A DNA stretch of 64,000 nt from Macquaria australasica (lineage: Eukaryota; Chordata; Actinopteri; Centrarchiformes; Percichthyidae), in contig SEMN01001003.1 of assembly GCA_005408345.1 (NCBI GenBank), forward strand, positions 62,001 through 126,000, written 5' to 3'. The translations under genes and the position numbers were made by a program. Position 1 is the stretch's first letter, and every line of letters starts with the position of its first letter. The notes under the pieces are model-generated. The model ran no database searches, was not told the origin of the DNA, and saw only the letters and a list, made by a program, of their open reading frames with translations. Below are positions 1 to 13,700 of the stretch, piece after piece.

Positions 1-1592
1 ACTGATTAATGTGTTGATTATTTTTTTATTGTTTAGTTTATGAAATGTCAGAAAAGACATCCAAAGTGACATCTTCAATCATCCAACAGTCCAAAACCCA
101 AAGATGTCCAGTTTACAGTGAAATATAATATTTAAATATAATATATAACATTCTTCTTCATAAACTTTCCCACCCAGTTTGTCTCTTACGTTGATATTAA
201 TTCTTCTTTTTGTTATATCACTTGTACCTCAAGGATGGGTCCATGGGTCATCATATTAACGATTATCTCTCAGTATTAAGAAAACATGTTATGTTCTCTT
301 TGGTGTTTGGCCAGGGCATGATGACCAGCTGAGTGAGTTTAAATGTTTGCAGGCTAATGCTAACATGCTCATGCTAACTGTAGATCTGCATCATGGATGT
401 AAAATAAGAACTGGATCTGGACCCAAAGACGGTGCCTGTTCAGTCCAATGAGAATTGCTTGAGAGCGCATAGGCCAAAAAGGTTTCTAGCTTCCAGGTGT
501 ACTTCCGGGTTATGCGGCCCACTGAATACGTGCAGTAGTGTTTCCCCCCCGCTGGCCCCGCCCGCGAGTTCCCGCTCGGCCCATAGACTTTACATTGTGA
601 TGACGTCATGGATTTTTAAATCGCTTTTCTCGGCTCGAGGAAAGTTTTACAAATATAAAACCTCCATGGATCAAAAATTCATAATAGAAAGAGTCATAAT
701 GGACCTTGTTTGCAGGTGGAGGCATCCTGTCAACAGTTTGACAGATGTCTCTTTTACTATTGTGGTCTATGGGGAAAATACTTCTTGGGCTGCAGGGGAA
801 TTTTTCGCTGCAATACTGCGATTGACCACTGGAAGAAATTGGAAGCAAGGCTGAGCGGTGGCGCTGTATCCAGTTCTTATTATACATCCATGATCTACAT
901 ATAAGGCGGTGGTGACAGTGGGGGGTCTGTGTGTGAAAGATAACAGCTCTGCTATCTCTGATTATTTTTAACTGCAGCTGAAAGTCTGAAGCTCTAACAC
1001 TGTAAAAAACAACACCTACCAAAATCTTAAAAGCAAAAGATTTCTTTTGAAAACAGGTTAAATAATCTCCACTGTTGTTTTAAAATTAAAATAACATCTG
1101 AAGAGTCAGTAATAGACTCAATAAATGGTTAAAGATGGAGATTGTTTAGAGTGTGTAAACTGTAAAAGGAAGAGTTAAATTTTCCTCCCACTGACTTTAA
1201 AACTGTTAAGCATGCATGCACTGTAATCGGTATTAACATTAATTACTTGGATGCAGATTTTCTGCCTCTGTTTTGACTGTGAATTTTATCATTATTTTAT
1301 TTATTTTCCTCCTGATTCATTTTAGGCTGTTTAACAATGGAAACAGAGTCTGTTATTACTGAATACATTATTAAAATGTACACACTGCAAAAAAATCTCC
1401 ATCTTCTCTCAGTTTGGGTATTATTTAGTCCTGAAATAGTTTGGGCACAAACTAGTTTCAGAAATTAGAGTTAGTTTGTTAAAACAAACTGATTCTAGAA
1501 ACATTTAACGTTTGAAGAAAAAATGATTTTCAGGACAAAAATGAAAGTTTTTCCTGAGAGGTTTGGTGGAGACACTGATGTGACTGACTCAC
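1..1592. other. intron after I96 first-half exon (partial)
   Basis: AT-rich intron that runs off the window. It holds an interspersed repeat (430-905) and a 'cactgcaaaaaaa' transposon-end motif near 1387. I see no exon here; the other half of I96 should lie beyond the edge. Confidence 0.7.
430..905. repeat. interspersed repeat, family not named
   Basis: About 470 bases with overlapping open frames on both strands, a GC-rich start and an AT-rich middle. It includes 'catagactttacattgtgatg' and 'gctgagcggtggcgctgtatc' phrases that I associate with dispersed fish elements. No transposase is recognisable in the translations, so it is probably non-autonomous. Confidence 0.45.
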
Positions 1593-1735
1593 CCGATCAC
1601 TGGCCTCCATCTTCTGTCCTCCCAGGAACCACTCCACCGCGATACCTTCGTACGACAGCTCGCACTCGAAGGTCGCAGTCTCTCCGGCTGTCACCGTCAC
1701 GTCCTTCAGAGGACGCAGCAGCCCGATGGACCGAG
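1593..1735 (-). CDS. ttn: titin exon: distal Ig I96, N-terminal half
   Basis: 47 codons beginning GLLRPLKDVTVTAGETATF, with the B-strand Cys (FECELSY) and C-strand Trp (VEWFLGG). It ends in phase 0 at a GTGAGT donor after KMEASDR. The F-strand half must lie beyond the window. It is the last exon visible, followed by at least 1.6 kb of intron. Confidence 0.93.
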
Positions 1736-4700
1736 CTGAAGAGGAAGAGGACGACATGGTTAAACGGACCAGCATGCATCTGTCCTGAGCTTCATGTCAG
1801 ACAGTCTGAGAAGCAGCAGAGAGTCATGTTCCTGTTCCTCCAATCACAGAGCAGCTGCTCACTTCAGATAAAGTCTGAAGCTCTAAAATTAACTCAGCAT
1901 CTGATTGGCTGAAGACAGACGGAGACACTCAACGCCGTCTGCTGGTGAAGACAGTTTGTGATAGTAAATAGAGCTTATTTCCTTTTTTTTGCTGCCTCTG
2001 ATTTAACTGTAAAGTAACCAGATGAGACGTGAGGAAGGGCTACAAACTAATTAACTGACTCTTTACACTTTAAAGTTGCACTTCTCCAAAACTACACTGA
2101 GTACAATCTGCTCTGACACATGGAGGAATTAAAAAGAAACATGTTTAAAATAGGGCGGCACGGTGGTGCAGTGGTTAGCACTGTTGCCTCACAGCAAGAG
2201 GGTTCTTTTTTTTTTAGTAGCAGCTTTAACTCATTTTGAAATCTCTAACAAATTAGATTCATTCATTTTATTTTAACATCTTTTTCCTTTTTTAAGAGTC
2301 TGTGTGCTTTAAAAAAATCATATAAAGTTTCTGAAGATGAAATATATAAATATAAAAAGTTTGGACCAGTAAATTCTAAATGTTTCACCATTTAAAGGAC
2401 AAAGTGGAAAATTAAACCTGAGGCAGTTTTTCTGTATTTTGCAGTTCTGGGAAAAACTTTCAGAGCCCCAAGAGCCCGACAGGATGGACAGCTTTGACAT
2501 ATAAACCAATAAATAAAACTGAAAAAGTTTTCTGACCTTTCACCCGGAGCTGAGCGTTGGATTTGGCATTGGCTGCTGAGAAGTCAATGCCTCCGGCCAT
2601 GTCCATACGGACATTATAGAGGATCAGCATGTGTCTGGTTCCTTCCTCCTTAATCTCAACATCCTGACACAAAACAGACATTTAAAACTCAAACTCCTCA
2701 GTGGTGGAAGAAGAGATATTTTACTTAACTCAAAGAAACAATACATCACTAATGAAATACTCCACTACAAGTAAAAGTCCTGCATTCAGAATCTTATTTA
2801 AGTTAAGTACATAAGTGGGGCCTGGAGGTTAAGGTGCCAACCATGAATACCCAGAAAAGTATTAGCAGCAAAATGTACTTTAATATTAAAAGTAAAAGTA
2901 CTCATTATGCAAAATGGCACCACTCAGAGTTTTATATGTATCACAAAATTAGAATATTATTACTGATGCATTAATCATCATATACTTTACATGTATGTAC
3001 AACAAATATAGAATAAAAAGTGCAGTATTTGAAATGTAATGTGGTAGAAGAATACAGCAGCATAAAATGGAAATAATCAAGTAAAGTGCAAGTACCTGAA
3101 CATTTAATGTAAGTTCAGTTCTTGAGTAACTGTACTTAGTTACATCCCACGCCTGAAACTCAGTTAGTGTTCGCCCCGTACAGTGGCATCTGAACTGACT
3201 TGTCTTTGTCAGAAACATGCATCATGCAGTTCACATGAGACCAGACTCACAGGACACTGATGCAGAGCTTCTCCCTTCAGCTTCCAGTTTCCATGGACAT
3301 CCTCCTCTGAAATCTCCGTCTCAAACTTGGCTGTTTCTGTCTCCGTGACCTCAACACTGTACAGTGGACGGACAACCTTGATGTCCCGCTCTGCAGGGGA
3401 GAAAGACCAGGAGAAAACAACCAGTAAGAGTGACTAGACTAACTCTCTGAAGTGCTGCTAGCCTAGCTTTTTTAGATTTGATATGAACAAAAGTAAGATG
3501 TCAGAACTCTAACAAACAACTAAAAGCTTTTTAATTGTGCCTCAGTACACTACGCAGATGATACTCTGCTTTATAAGGCAGGTGATCACATCAATATTTG
3601 GAAATTTGAGGCTGTGTTGTCACGTAACTTCCTGCTTCTAAATTCTTAAAGAATTAAGAACGATTAACATTACCTTTTGGCAAATATGTGATCTTATTAT
3701 CTTTGACCCTACTCTCTCTTTTGTTCTGCACTATAGAGAAATCACCATGAACGCTTTGGCTAAAATTCAGTCAAATATCTTGATGTCAAAAGTCTTCAAA
3801 CAAAATTTTAACTGAAACTAGAATTTTTTTTTTTTTTTTGTGGAGTTTTTACTGAATAGAGGCTGTAAAGATATAGGTTGTTGTATGCTGTACAGATTGT
3901 AAATCCCTGTGAGGCAAATTTGTGATTTTGGGCTATTTAAACAAAAATTAACTTGACTTTACTAGCTTAGGACCAACTACTAGCAGGGTAAAACCACACC
4001 AACTTCCCCTTCATATATCTCTGCAGGATTTACCTTCAATGTTGAGGTTGGCTGCAGTTTTGTCGGAGCCACAGTCGCAGGTGTACTCTCCGATATTGGC
4101 CTTCTCTGCCTTCCTGACTGTCAGAATGCGCTTCTTGCCATCAGTGCTGATGGCAATGTTCTTGGAGGGAGTTATCTCCTTCCCGTCCTTGAACCATTTG
4201 ACGTCAGCGACGGCTTTGCTCAGTTCACAGACCAGCTTCACCTCATCCTTTTCCACGGCTGTGTAGTTCTGCAGCTTGGTGGTAAAATACAGGTCGCCCT
4301 CTGCAGAAAAACAAGATGTTTTTATTTCAGTAACCAGGAATCTAGTTTTTGGGAGCTATCATTAAATAAATCTGTTTTGTTTCAATCCTTAGCATCAAAA
4401 GTTAAACACTTAAGGTACCTTCAACAATACTGACTAATCTGGACTAAAGTAACATTTCTGTTTGCAGATCGACAGATAAACTCTGTCTCTGGATACTTTT
4501 TCTTGTCTGTTGTTTGTTGTCTGAGTAAAAGATGCCAGAATTTCCCAAAATGCACTAACTTTTTTTACCAGCCAAATAAATTTTAGAATATGACTGAACC
4601 TTTTAATTCAGCTGGATGTTTCCATCTAACCCAACATGTCAACAACAACCAAACATGTGACACAAGCTAAACGGGTTTGCAGCCACTGAAAATGTTTTCG

Positions 4701-7700
4701 AGGTGACACTGACCGATGACGGTGAGCATGGCAGTCACAGTCTTGTCCATGGCCTCCACTTTGATCATGGACGTGTCATCGATGGTGACCTCCTTGAAGG
4801 CCAGCGTGTGGATCTTTCCGTGATCCGACATGTGGACCACCTTGCTGGGAAGCAGACGGACGTCGTTTTTGTACCAGACCACAGAGATCTTGTCATGAGA
4901 GAGTTCAACGCTGAACTCGGCTGTTTCGCGCTCCTTCACCGTCACGTCTTTAATTGGTTTGACAAACTCCAGGCGGATACCTGGTGCAGAAAAAAAACAG
5001 ACAGTCATACAACCAATCATGAAATAAGTAACAAATGAGAGGAAGCTTTAATGAAAGCCTGAGGTACCTTGTATGACGAGTTTGCCGGTCGTCCTCTTGT
5101 CCTCGGCCTCCAACATGTACTTTGCCTCGTCGTCGTAGGCAGCCGACTGGATCAACAGAACGTACATGTTTCCTTCCTGGATCATCTGGTACTTGTCGTC
5201 ACTCTGCAGCTCTTGCGAACCCTTCAGCCAGCGGAAACTCTTCGGAGGTCTCGACAACTCAACCTCGAACCTCGCCTCGTCCTTCTCGTACACCTGAACG
5301 TCACTCAGTGGCGTGAGGAAGTTCAGTGGAAGTTCTAAAAGAAAACACAAAGAAAGGTGTTTAATTTGATGCTGTACTGCAGTCAAGTCGGACTTACAGG
5401 TAATTCTGTGCCCTGACACAGTTAAATATTAGAATACAGGCAAAAAGTTTTTTGTATTTATTAATTCATATATTGATGACTGAACCACATTTCAAGCCCT
5501 CCCAAATGATCATGGACTGGTTTGAATTCTTTTAAATGCAAAATGAGAAATTTCTCTCTGGAATGACAGAAGGCAAAGTAACTTTGCTGTTGGTTTACCT
5601 TTGACCTTCAGGTTAGCAGAACATTTGGCGTTGGCGGCAGCATACGCCACCTCGCCGGTCATGGACACTTTACAGTTGTACAGGATCAGTGTGTGTTTGC
5701 CTCCCTCCTCGATGATGTCAACATCCTGTAAAACAATATTATAAACAGTCATCAATAACTTAGAAGAGCTCTTATTTGTTTATGTGGGGAACTGGCTTCA
5801 CATCATAAATCAATATCACAAAAAACAATAAAAATAAAACAAATGGGACAAAATCTACACGTTTCCTGTCACGTCTAACAGTTGATGTGCTCACAGTGGA
5901 AGGACTGAGGACTTCTCCATTCAGTTTCCACTGGCCGTGGATGTCGTCCTCTGAGATCTCCACCGCGAAACGAGCCGTCTCTCCGTCGAACAGCTCCACG
6001 CCATAAATCGGCCGAACTACCTTGATGTCACGAGCTGGTGGGTTTGAAAATATGGGAAAAAACAAAAAGATTATAACTTACATTCTTTAGGTTTATACAG
6101 ACGAGGATCAGGACTACGTTTAAAAAGGTGTAAGGAAGCAAGAATTAGGAAACGAGAAGAAATTATGAGAAGAAGATCTGAAATTATGAGATTCTTTTTC
6201 TCAGAATGAATCAAAACTTTTTCTCAGAATCATAATTTTCTCGCTTTTCTTATAATTTTGTGTCAAACTTGTTTTACACACGAGACATTTCTCTCACAAA
6301 TTATGACTCTTATTAATCTCAGAGCTTTTTTCATGTGGCCCAAATCCTCTAACGTTGAGACCGTACAGATCTGTTTCAATAAAACAGTTCTGCAGATTAA
6401 CAGTTTCACAAGAAAACAAGCGGCTGTTTCATCATGTTTACCTTCAATATTGATGGTGGCCGACGTCTTGTCTGTTCCACAGTCACATACATATTTGCCT
6501 TTATCGCTCTGCTCCACTTTCTTCAGGACCAGACACCTGCGAGTGCCCTCCGACCTCATGACCACCATCTTGGAGGCGATGATCTCCTTCTCGCTGTGAT
6601 ACCAAATGACGGGGACGTCTTTGCTCAGTTCACAGTCCAGAGTCACCTCGTCTTTCTCTGTGGCCGTGTAATCCTGCAGCTTCACCACGAAGACGGCGTC
6701 GCCCTCTGGAACAGAGCCGAGACGGAGAGGCAGTCAGTTTCAGGGAAACGCAGTCGTACAGTTTATTTCAGTCACATCTTTGCATATGTTACAGAGTCTG
6801 AGCAGTTCCTTCAAGAAATGCTAAAGAAAGAGTTAAGTTTGCACAATACTGATAACTGACAATTGTCATTTCAGCAGAAAGCAATCATCAATATTTTTAA
6901 TTTTATTGCAATTAAAGGATAATTCCGTTTTTTACAACTTGGGTTTAATAGTTTCATAGTTTACTTTTAGCACTTTAAAGACGTCTGAAGAGCTGAAACA
7001 CTTCAGTAAGTTTGAGTCACTTTTTAAGCAACAATTCAAACATTTGCTGGTTCCAGCTTCTTAAATGTCTCTTTTCTCTGTTTTGTATGTCAGGAAACTG
7101 GCTGTATGTTTTGTGGATTTACTACAGTACTGATGTTATATATATTTTCTTTAAATGTGCAAGTCATAAAAAAAGAAATAAATGACAAAACTATGAAAAT
7201 AAAAGCCAAGTTGTAATAAACCAGAATTATCCTTTAAGTTTAACTATTGATAACAACAAAAATCCACTCTGAAGCCAGAAATCTGCTTCATAACCTTTAG
7301 ATATTAACTTTATCTGTGACATGAAATGAAAATGATGCACTTGTGATTAAATCAATACAATAAGTGTTGTTAAGGTATTACTGCCTGATCTCTGCTGTCT
7401 GACAGAATAAGGAAAGGAAAGTGTGTTGTTACCTATGACTGTCAGTTTTGCCATGGAGTAAATTCCTTTGGCCTCTGCCTTAACCTGGCAGGTATCATCT
7501 AGAGTCAGCGAGCTCATTTCTAGAGTGTGTTTCTTTCCTTCCACATGTGTGATAATCGTTCGGCTCACGTGGAGTTTGACTTCATTTCTGTACCAAACCA
7601 CCGGCACGTTCTCGTGACTCAGCTCGAGCTCAAAGCGAGCCGTTTTACCTTCTTTCACCATTTGGTCCTGAAGCTGCTGCACAAATTTGAGCCTCATGCC

Positions 7701-10700
7701 TGTAATACATCAGGTCAGTGCACACAAACAGGGGGGGGGGTTGTTGCCATCTGACACTTTAAAGCCACAAACATCGAATGTCAAGAAACATGAAGCATGA
7801 GGTTTCTGTCTGCCTTACCTTCCACCGTCAGCTGGGCGGTCGATCTTTGGCCCAACACTTCGATCGTGTACTGAGCCTCATCATCAAACTCACAGCTGTT
7901 TATGATCAGCATGTGTTTCTTTCCATCATCAATTATTTCATATTTAGGGCTCGGGGTGACGATCTCCGCCCCCCTGAACCACATGACTTTTGACACAACC
8001 TTGGTGATGGTGCATTCAAACTTAGCCTGTTTCTTTTCAGGCACAGAAATGTCCTTCAGCAGGTCAACAAAGCCCATTTCGATTTCTGGGAGGTGCGAAT
8101 AATTTGGCAGTTATTCACAAAAGCAAAAACACAGACATCCCTTTTCTTACCGTGTTGCTTCTGGAATTCCTCTGTTTACAGAGACCCACAAATGCAGCAG
8201 CTTCCAACAGACAACATAAAACAAAGTAAGTTTTATTTGTCACAGATTTGTACCTTTGACGGTGAGCATGGCGCTGGTGACGGCGTTCAGAGCCTGGTAC
8301 GACACTTCACCAGCCTGATCCAGCTGGACATGTTTCAATGTGAGGAAACGCTTCCTGCCTTCAGATTTAATGTCGCAGGTCTGAGAAACAAAGACCAAAC
8401 AAATACTTGAGTTTAGTTTCAAAAACAAACAAAAATAAACTCAAACAATTGCATTAGTGCTTGATTTAATCTTTCCACAAGGTAGCCGAATTTTCCAGAA
8501 CATTTCCATCTTTCTTTCAAGCTTTACAGGAAGAGGAAGTAAGTCCACATTTCTTATCAGCCGTCATAGCAAGTGAGACCCGTCTACTCTGAGATCAGCT
8601 GTTTTTAAAAACCTTACCGGAGATCTCATCAACACCTGGCCCCTCAGCTTCCATTCACCGACTACATCATCCTCAGATATTTCAGTGTCAAAGTTGGCTT
8701 CCTCCTTCTCAACCACCTCCACACTGGAGAGCGGCTTCAGGATCTCTGCCTCACGCTCTGAAACAACATGGAGCGTTAGTAGAAAACACTGCACATATTT
8801 GACCTTTTTAGACGCGGTCCTCATGACTTTCTAATTTGTAAATATTACACAAACCTCCAAGTGTGAGTTTGGCCGTGTATCTGCGATCCTCAACCTCAAT
8901 GGTATAGTCTGCAACGTCATCAGGCTGGCAGTTGTTGATGGTGAGCGTCATGTCCTGTCCATCTTTGTTAATCTCCACCTTGTCAGAAGGAGTGAGCTGG
9001 TTGTCTCCTTTGAACCACTTCCAATTGGGAGTGTCCTTGAACAGCTCACATTTGAACGTGGCCTTGGCCTTCGGTTTCACATGCTGGTCTCTCAGAGGCT
9101 TCACCAGCCAGTCTTTGATGATTTCTGAGGACAGAGAGTTCAAATTATTTAAAACAGCTCAGAACAAACTCTGACGTCTTTTTCCCGTAACATTTGTTAG
9201 TTAGTTAGTGAGCTAAAATGTTAGCTGTTAGCTGCTCTGGTCCTAAACTAGCTTCTTTTTCCTGATGTTATCATGGTAAAACTTAAGTAAAAGTCAATGC
9301 TTTGTCAGAAGAGAACAAGAGAAAATACACATCTTGGGATTGTAGCAGAACTGTAAACGGGTTTGTTAATTTAGCTAACTAGCAAATGTTAACAGGTCAA
9401 CCAGTTAGCGTGCGTCTGCAAAGATAAAGATGATGTAAGACAAAACATTAATTCAATTCAATTCAATTCATATAAATCTATATAAATTTTATTTATATAG
9501 AGCCATATCGTAACAAAGTTATCTCAGGGCACTTACATTAGGGTGAGCTTCTTCAATATCTTCTGATTAACTTTGTTGATCTTCAGTTAGTTGTCAGGTA
9601 TAAGAGTGATTATGACTTCTAAGGTGTTGTGATGAAGGGACATAATGGACTTGATGTAAATCTCTGCTGCTTCTGTTACTTTTCTAAATCTGGAAACTTT
9701 TATTATCATTTATGTTTTGTAACCAAAAACTTGTCTTTGCAGAATAAACTTCAGATAATGCTGGCTAATGCAGCATACTGTTTATGCGTAGCTATGTATA
9801 CTGAGCATCCTGGGAACAACAATTTTGTCTGGGAAATTAAAGGGAAAAAGATCTATCTCATCTCATCTTTTGTGTTGACAGGAAATGATGTCAAGAGCAG
9901 CCAGATATCAGCTAGTGATCGTTTTGGGTCAAATCCATCTAGAAGGTGTTTCAGCCTGAATGCTGGGCTGGTACCTTCCAGTCTAAATATCAGTTGAGTT
10001 TAAGCCTGTCTGCTGACTCACCGATCACTTTGACATGCGTCATCGTCTTGATGTCCTCCTGTCCTTCTACCTCACATGTGTAGGCCCCGGCATCATCTTC
10101 TGTGGCGTTCTGGATGGTCACAGCGTGCTGCATACCAATGATATTAATGGCCACTTTTCCAGCCTGTTTCTTTAGGAGGGCGCTGTTACGCTTCCAGATC
10201 ACATCTCTCTCTTTGTTCAGCTCACAGGTCAGGTACATAGGCTGACCCTTCATACATGTTGTCTCTGGTTCCAGTTCTTTCAGCCATTTTACAGGTAGCT
10301 CTGCACGAAGAGATAAAGTAATTAAAAGAACAGTATTTTTAATACGATAAAAGCTGGGTTGCATACAACTTCTTCCATTCTGGTGCCAATACCATACCTG
10401 AGTTTGAGTACTTTTTGATGCCTACAAAAAGCTTAATCAAAAATTAACCAAACTTCTCAAATACTTTTGTGCTCATAGTGCTCATAGTAGTTTACCTTCA
10501 ACAATGAGTTTGGCTGTGCATGATATTTCCTTGCCAGCGTTCTTGGCCACACAGGTGTATTCACCAGTGTCGGACAGCTGGACATCAATAATGTTCAACT
10601 TGCGATCTTTGCCATCAGCTGTGAATTTGTGCTTGGGGCCCTCACGGAGGTTACTGCCATCTTTCATCCATGTTGTGATGGCAGTAGAAGGTGAAATCTC

Positions 10701-13700
10701 ACACTCAAACACAGCAGATGAGCCAATAGACTCGGCCTCCTGCAGCACGATGTCCTGAATCTTTTTGACAAACTTCAGGGGGACGGCTTTGAGCTTGAAT
10801 CCTCCGAAGGGTTCCTCTGGTGGTGATGGGCCTTTTCCACCGGGCCTCAGGCCCCGGCCCCTGCCACCATCACCAGGAGATGGGGTTTGTCTTGCTGCAA
10901 CATGACATACAAAAACTCATCTAGTTAGTTTCACATATAATGTTAACTGAAGAATCAGACATTGGACAGTGGGATGTTTTTAAGACCTTCTGCCTACCGT
11001 GAATTAGATGTCATTCAGTCGACAGAATCTCACATTTAACAAAAATCAGTTTTAAGTCAACAGTGTTAGAAGTGCACAGAAGATTACAAAATTATGTTAA
11101 GACTATGAATCATGCAGTCACTCTTTATGAGCTTCCAGCAGGATTATTTGAAGAACCCCAAAACAAATGAATACAAGACGACACAGACACAAACCACACA
11201 TACAACATGCAAATAGAGAAAGATATAGCAATCTTTAGCAACTGCGGAACTATCAAAACACATCAGACAGAATACCTACGTGTGTTTTTACACATTCTGT
11301 CAGTTAGACGTGTGTGACTGCAGAATAACCTAACTGTAAACATTTTTGTTTTCTTTTAGCCTTTGTTGTGTCTGTATTAACATGTATCAAAGGTTATAGA
11401 ATATAGTGTGAACACCGACAACACAAAATTTTCTACCTACTACTAATACCGATATGCTGATGTCAGCCAAAAGCAGTGCTATTGGCTGTTGTCAGAATAG
11501 GAATGTAAAACTCATTGTTGGTTAGGGCTGGGTATCATTCAAATACATTTTGTGAGACCTTGCTTTTCTAGAAAACTCAAAAGTTCTCAAATGTTGTCTA
11601 AACACAAGCAACCTTATAAGAAGGTTGCCTGAATAAAAATTGGAGAAATTTGGATTAAAAGCCGGAAATATCTACTTAGAGAATAACTCAACAAGATTAC
11701 AAATCTTTTGGTACTTGACAGATTTTGATACTCAGTGCTGCACACAGGTCAGTTGGTACCAAAAAGCTAGATGTTCGATACCCAGCCCTGTTGTTGATCA
11801 TCACAAAACTTCCGTCCAAGATTAAAGACTTAACACAAAACATTTGTTTGATTTTGTTGGAAAAGACAAGACAAGAAAACAACTTACACTTAACAACAAC
11901 TGTGAATGGAGCAACTGAAATTGCTTCAGACATTATCTAGCGCAAAGAGCAAAAACGTTAAGACCACATGAGCTCTAATTTCATAGGACTCATACCCCCA
12001 AATCCTCTGCCTCTGCCTTTTGGTGGCTCCTCTGTTGGTTTTCCATCTGGACAAGAAACAATAAGATGAGTTTTAAGTGTCTCTGTTAGAACTCACCATT
12101 AAAGATTAAAGATCTGAGTAATGCTAACAGAAAACATGCTAAATAAAACTCATATTCTTGTCTACATCACATGTGAACATTGAAGGGACATCACACAGCA
12201 CATGATGAAGAGGATAAAGATGAAGTGAAATTTTTGACAAATGGATGAATAATGGGAAAAGATCAAAGGGACACACATGGATGGAAGACAATGCAGAATG
12301 GTTGTAGTGAATGACAAGAACACCGGTTAAGATGAACACTCAACACTTGATGATTGATGTGGATGACACATTTGAGGACAGATGTTATATAATAGACAAC
12401 ATGAAGACATCACATTGGATGGATGGTGACTGGACAGATGGATGAATGAATACATGAGCTCTAGATGATCAAATGTATCAAATGATTAAAAAAGGATGTG
12501 ATGAGGATTAGGTGAGTCATCTCAGATGGAGGAGGGGGCTCCAGAATCATCAGATGAAGAGTTTGTCGGCCTTCGTCTCACCTCGTTTGCCGCCCTGGAT
12601 GCCTGGAGTCTCCAACGCCCCATCTACCCCTTCACCTTCCCAGTCCTCCGAAGGAACCAGCTCCCAGCCCCACGCCTCCTCTTCTTCCTCGCCTTCCATT
12701 TCTTCTGCCTCCTCTTCAAATACTTCCTCTTCTGGCTGGGTGGGCACCTTCTTCATCTGCACAGCTCCAGGAGAAACCTCCTTCACCAGGGGGATCCGCC
12801 CTTTGCCAGGCTTCTCTGATTCTGAAGCCTCCTCTGGTGATGGCTTCTTTGGGACCTTTTTGAGTGTTACAGCTTCAATAGAGTCTTGTGGTGAAACAGT
12901 TTTTGGACGCCGTTTGACTTTTTTGGCACTTGGCTTCTTCTCAATGGGGACATGCTCCAGCTCTTTAGGTTTTGGCTTATCAACTTTTGGTGATGGTGTC
13001 TTTTTTAGCTCAACCTTCTTCAGTTGCTCAACAGGTTTGAGGGGCTTTTCTTCTTCTACCTTGTCTTTACTGACTCTAGGTGAAGGAGTCTTTTTGAATT
13101 CGATACCTTTCTTTAAGATATCCGTTTGTTTTTGTGGGATTTCTTTCTCTGCTTCTTTCTGTGGGATTGCTTCTTTCTTTCCTGGTGGACTGGACTTCTT
13201 GGGTGGAACTGCTGGCTCCTTTTTCTCCTGAGGTTTCTCATCCTCTTTTTTAGGCGTCGCAGTCTTTTCAACTTTCCTAAGCTGCTGCTCTTTCAGCTCT
13301 TTAGGAGTTTCATCTCTTGGAGATCTACTGGGTACCTTTGTGTCCACAGGCTTCTTTTTCTCTTCCTCAGATGCTTTATCTGGCTTTTCCTGAGGCTTAT
13401 CAACTTTGGTGAAAGGCTTCAACACAACCTGTTCGTTCTCTTTATCTGGTGTAGAAATAATTTTAGGTTTTCCCCAAAGCTTGTCAGCAGCTGTAGGTTC
13501 CTCAGCTTTGGGTGCTCGATCAACCTTTTGCCTCTGCAGGATCTCCTTCTGGTCTTTACTGACATCAGAAGCTATCTCCGGATTCGTCAAGGGAGCATCT
13601 TCATCTTTTCTGTGTTTTATAGCAGCAGTGGGTTGATCTTTCTGTGGTGTCTCACCTCTCTCAAATGGAGTGCGTTCAGTATCTGTCTTTGCCTCACCTA

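Noticed and set aside
432..1022. Overlapping open frames of 138-140 codons on both strands
   Set aside because: They lie in an interspersed repeat, show no domain and no splice context, and overlap each other antisense.
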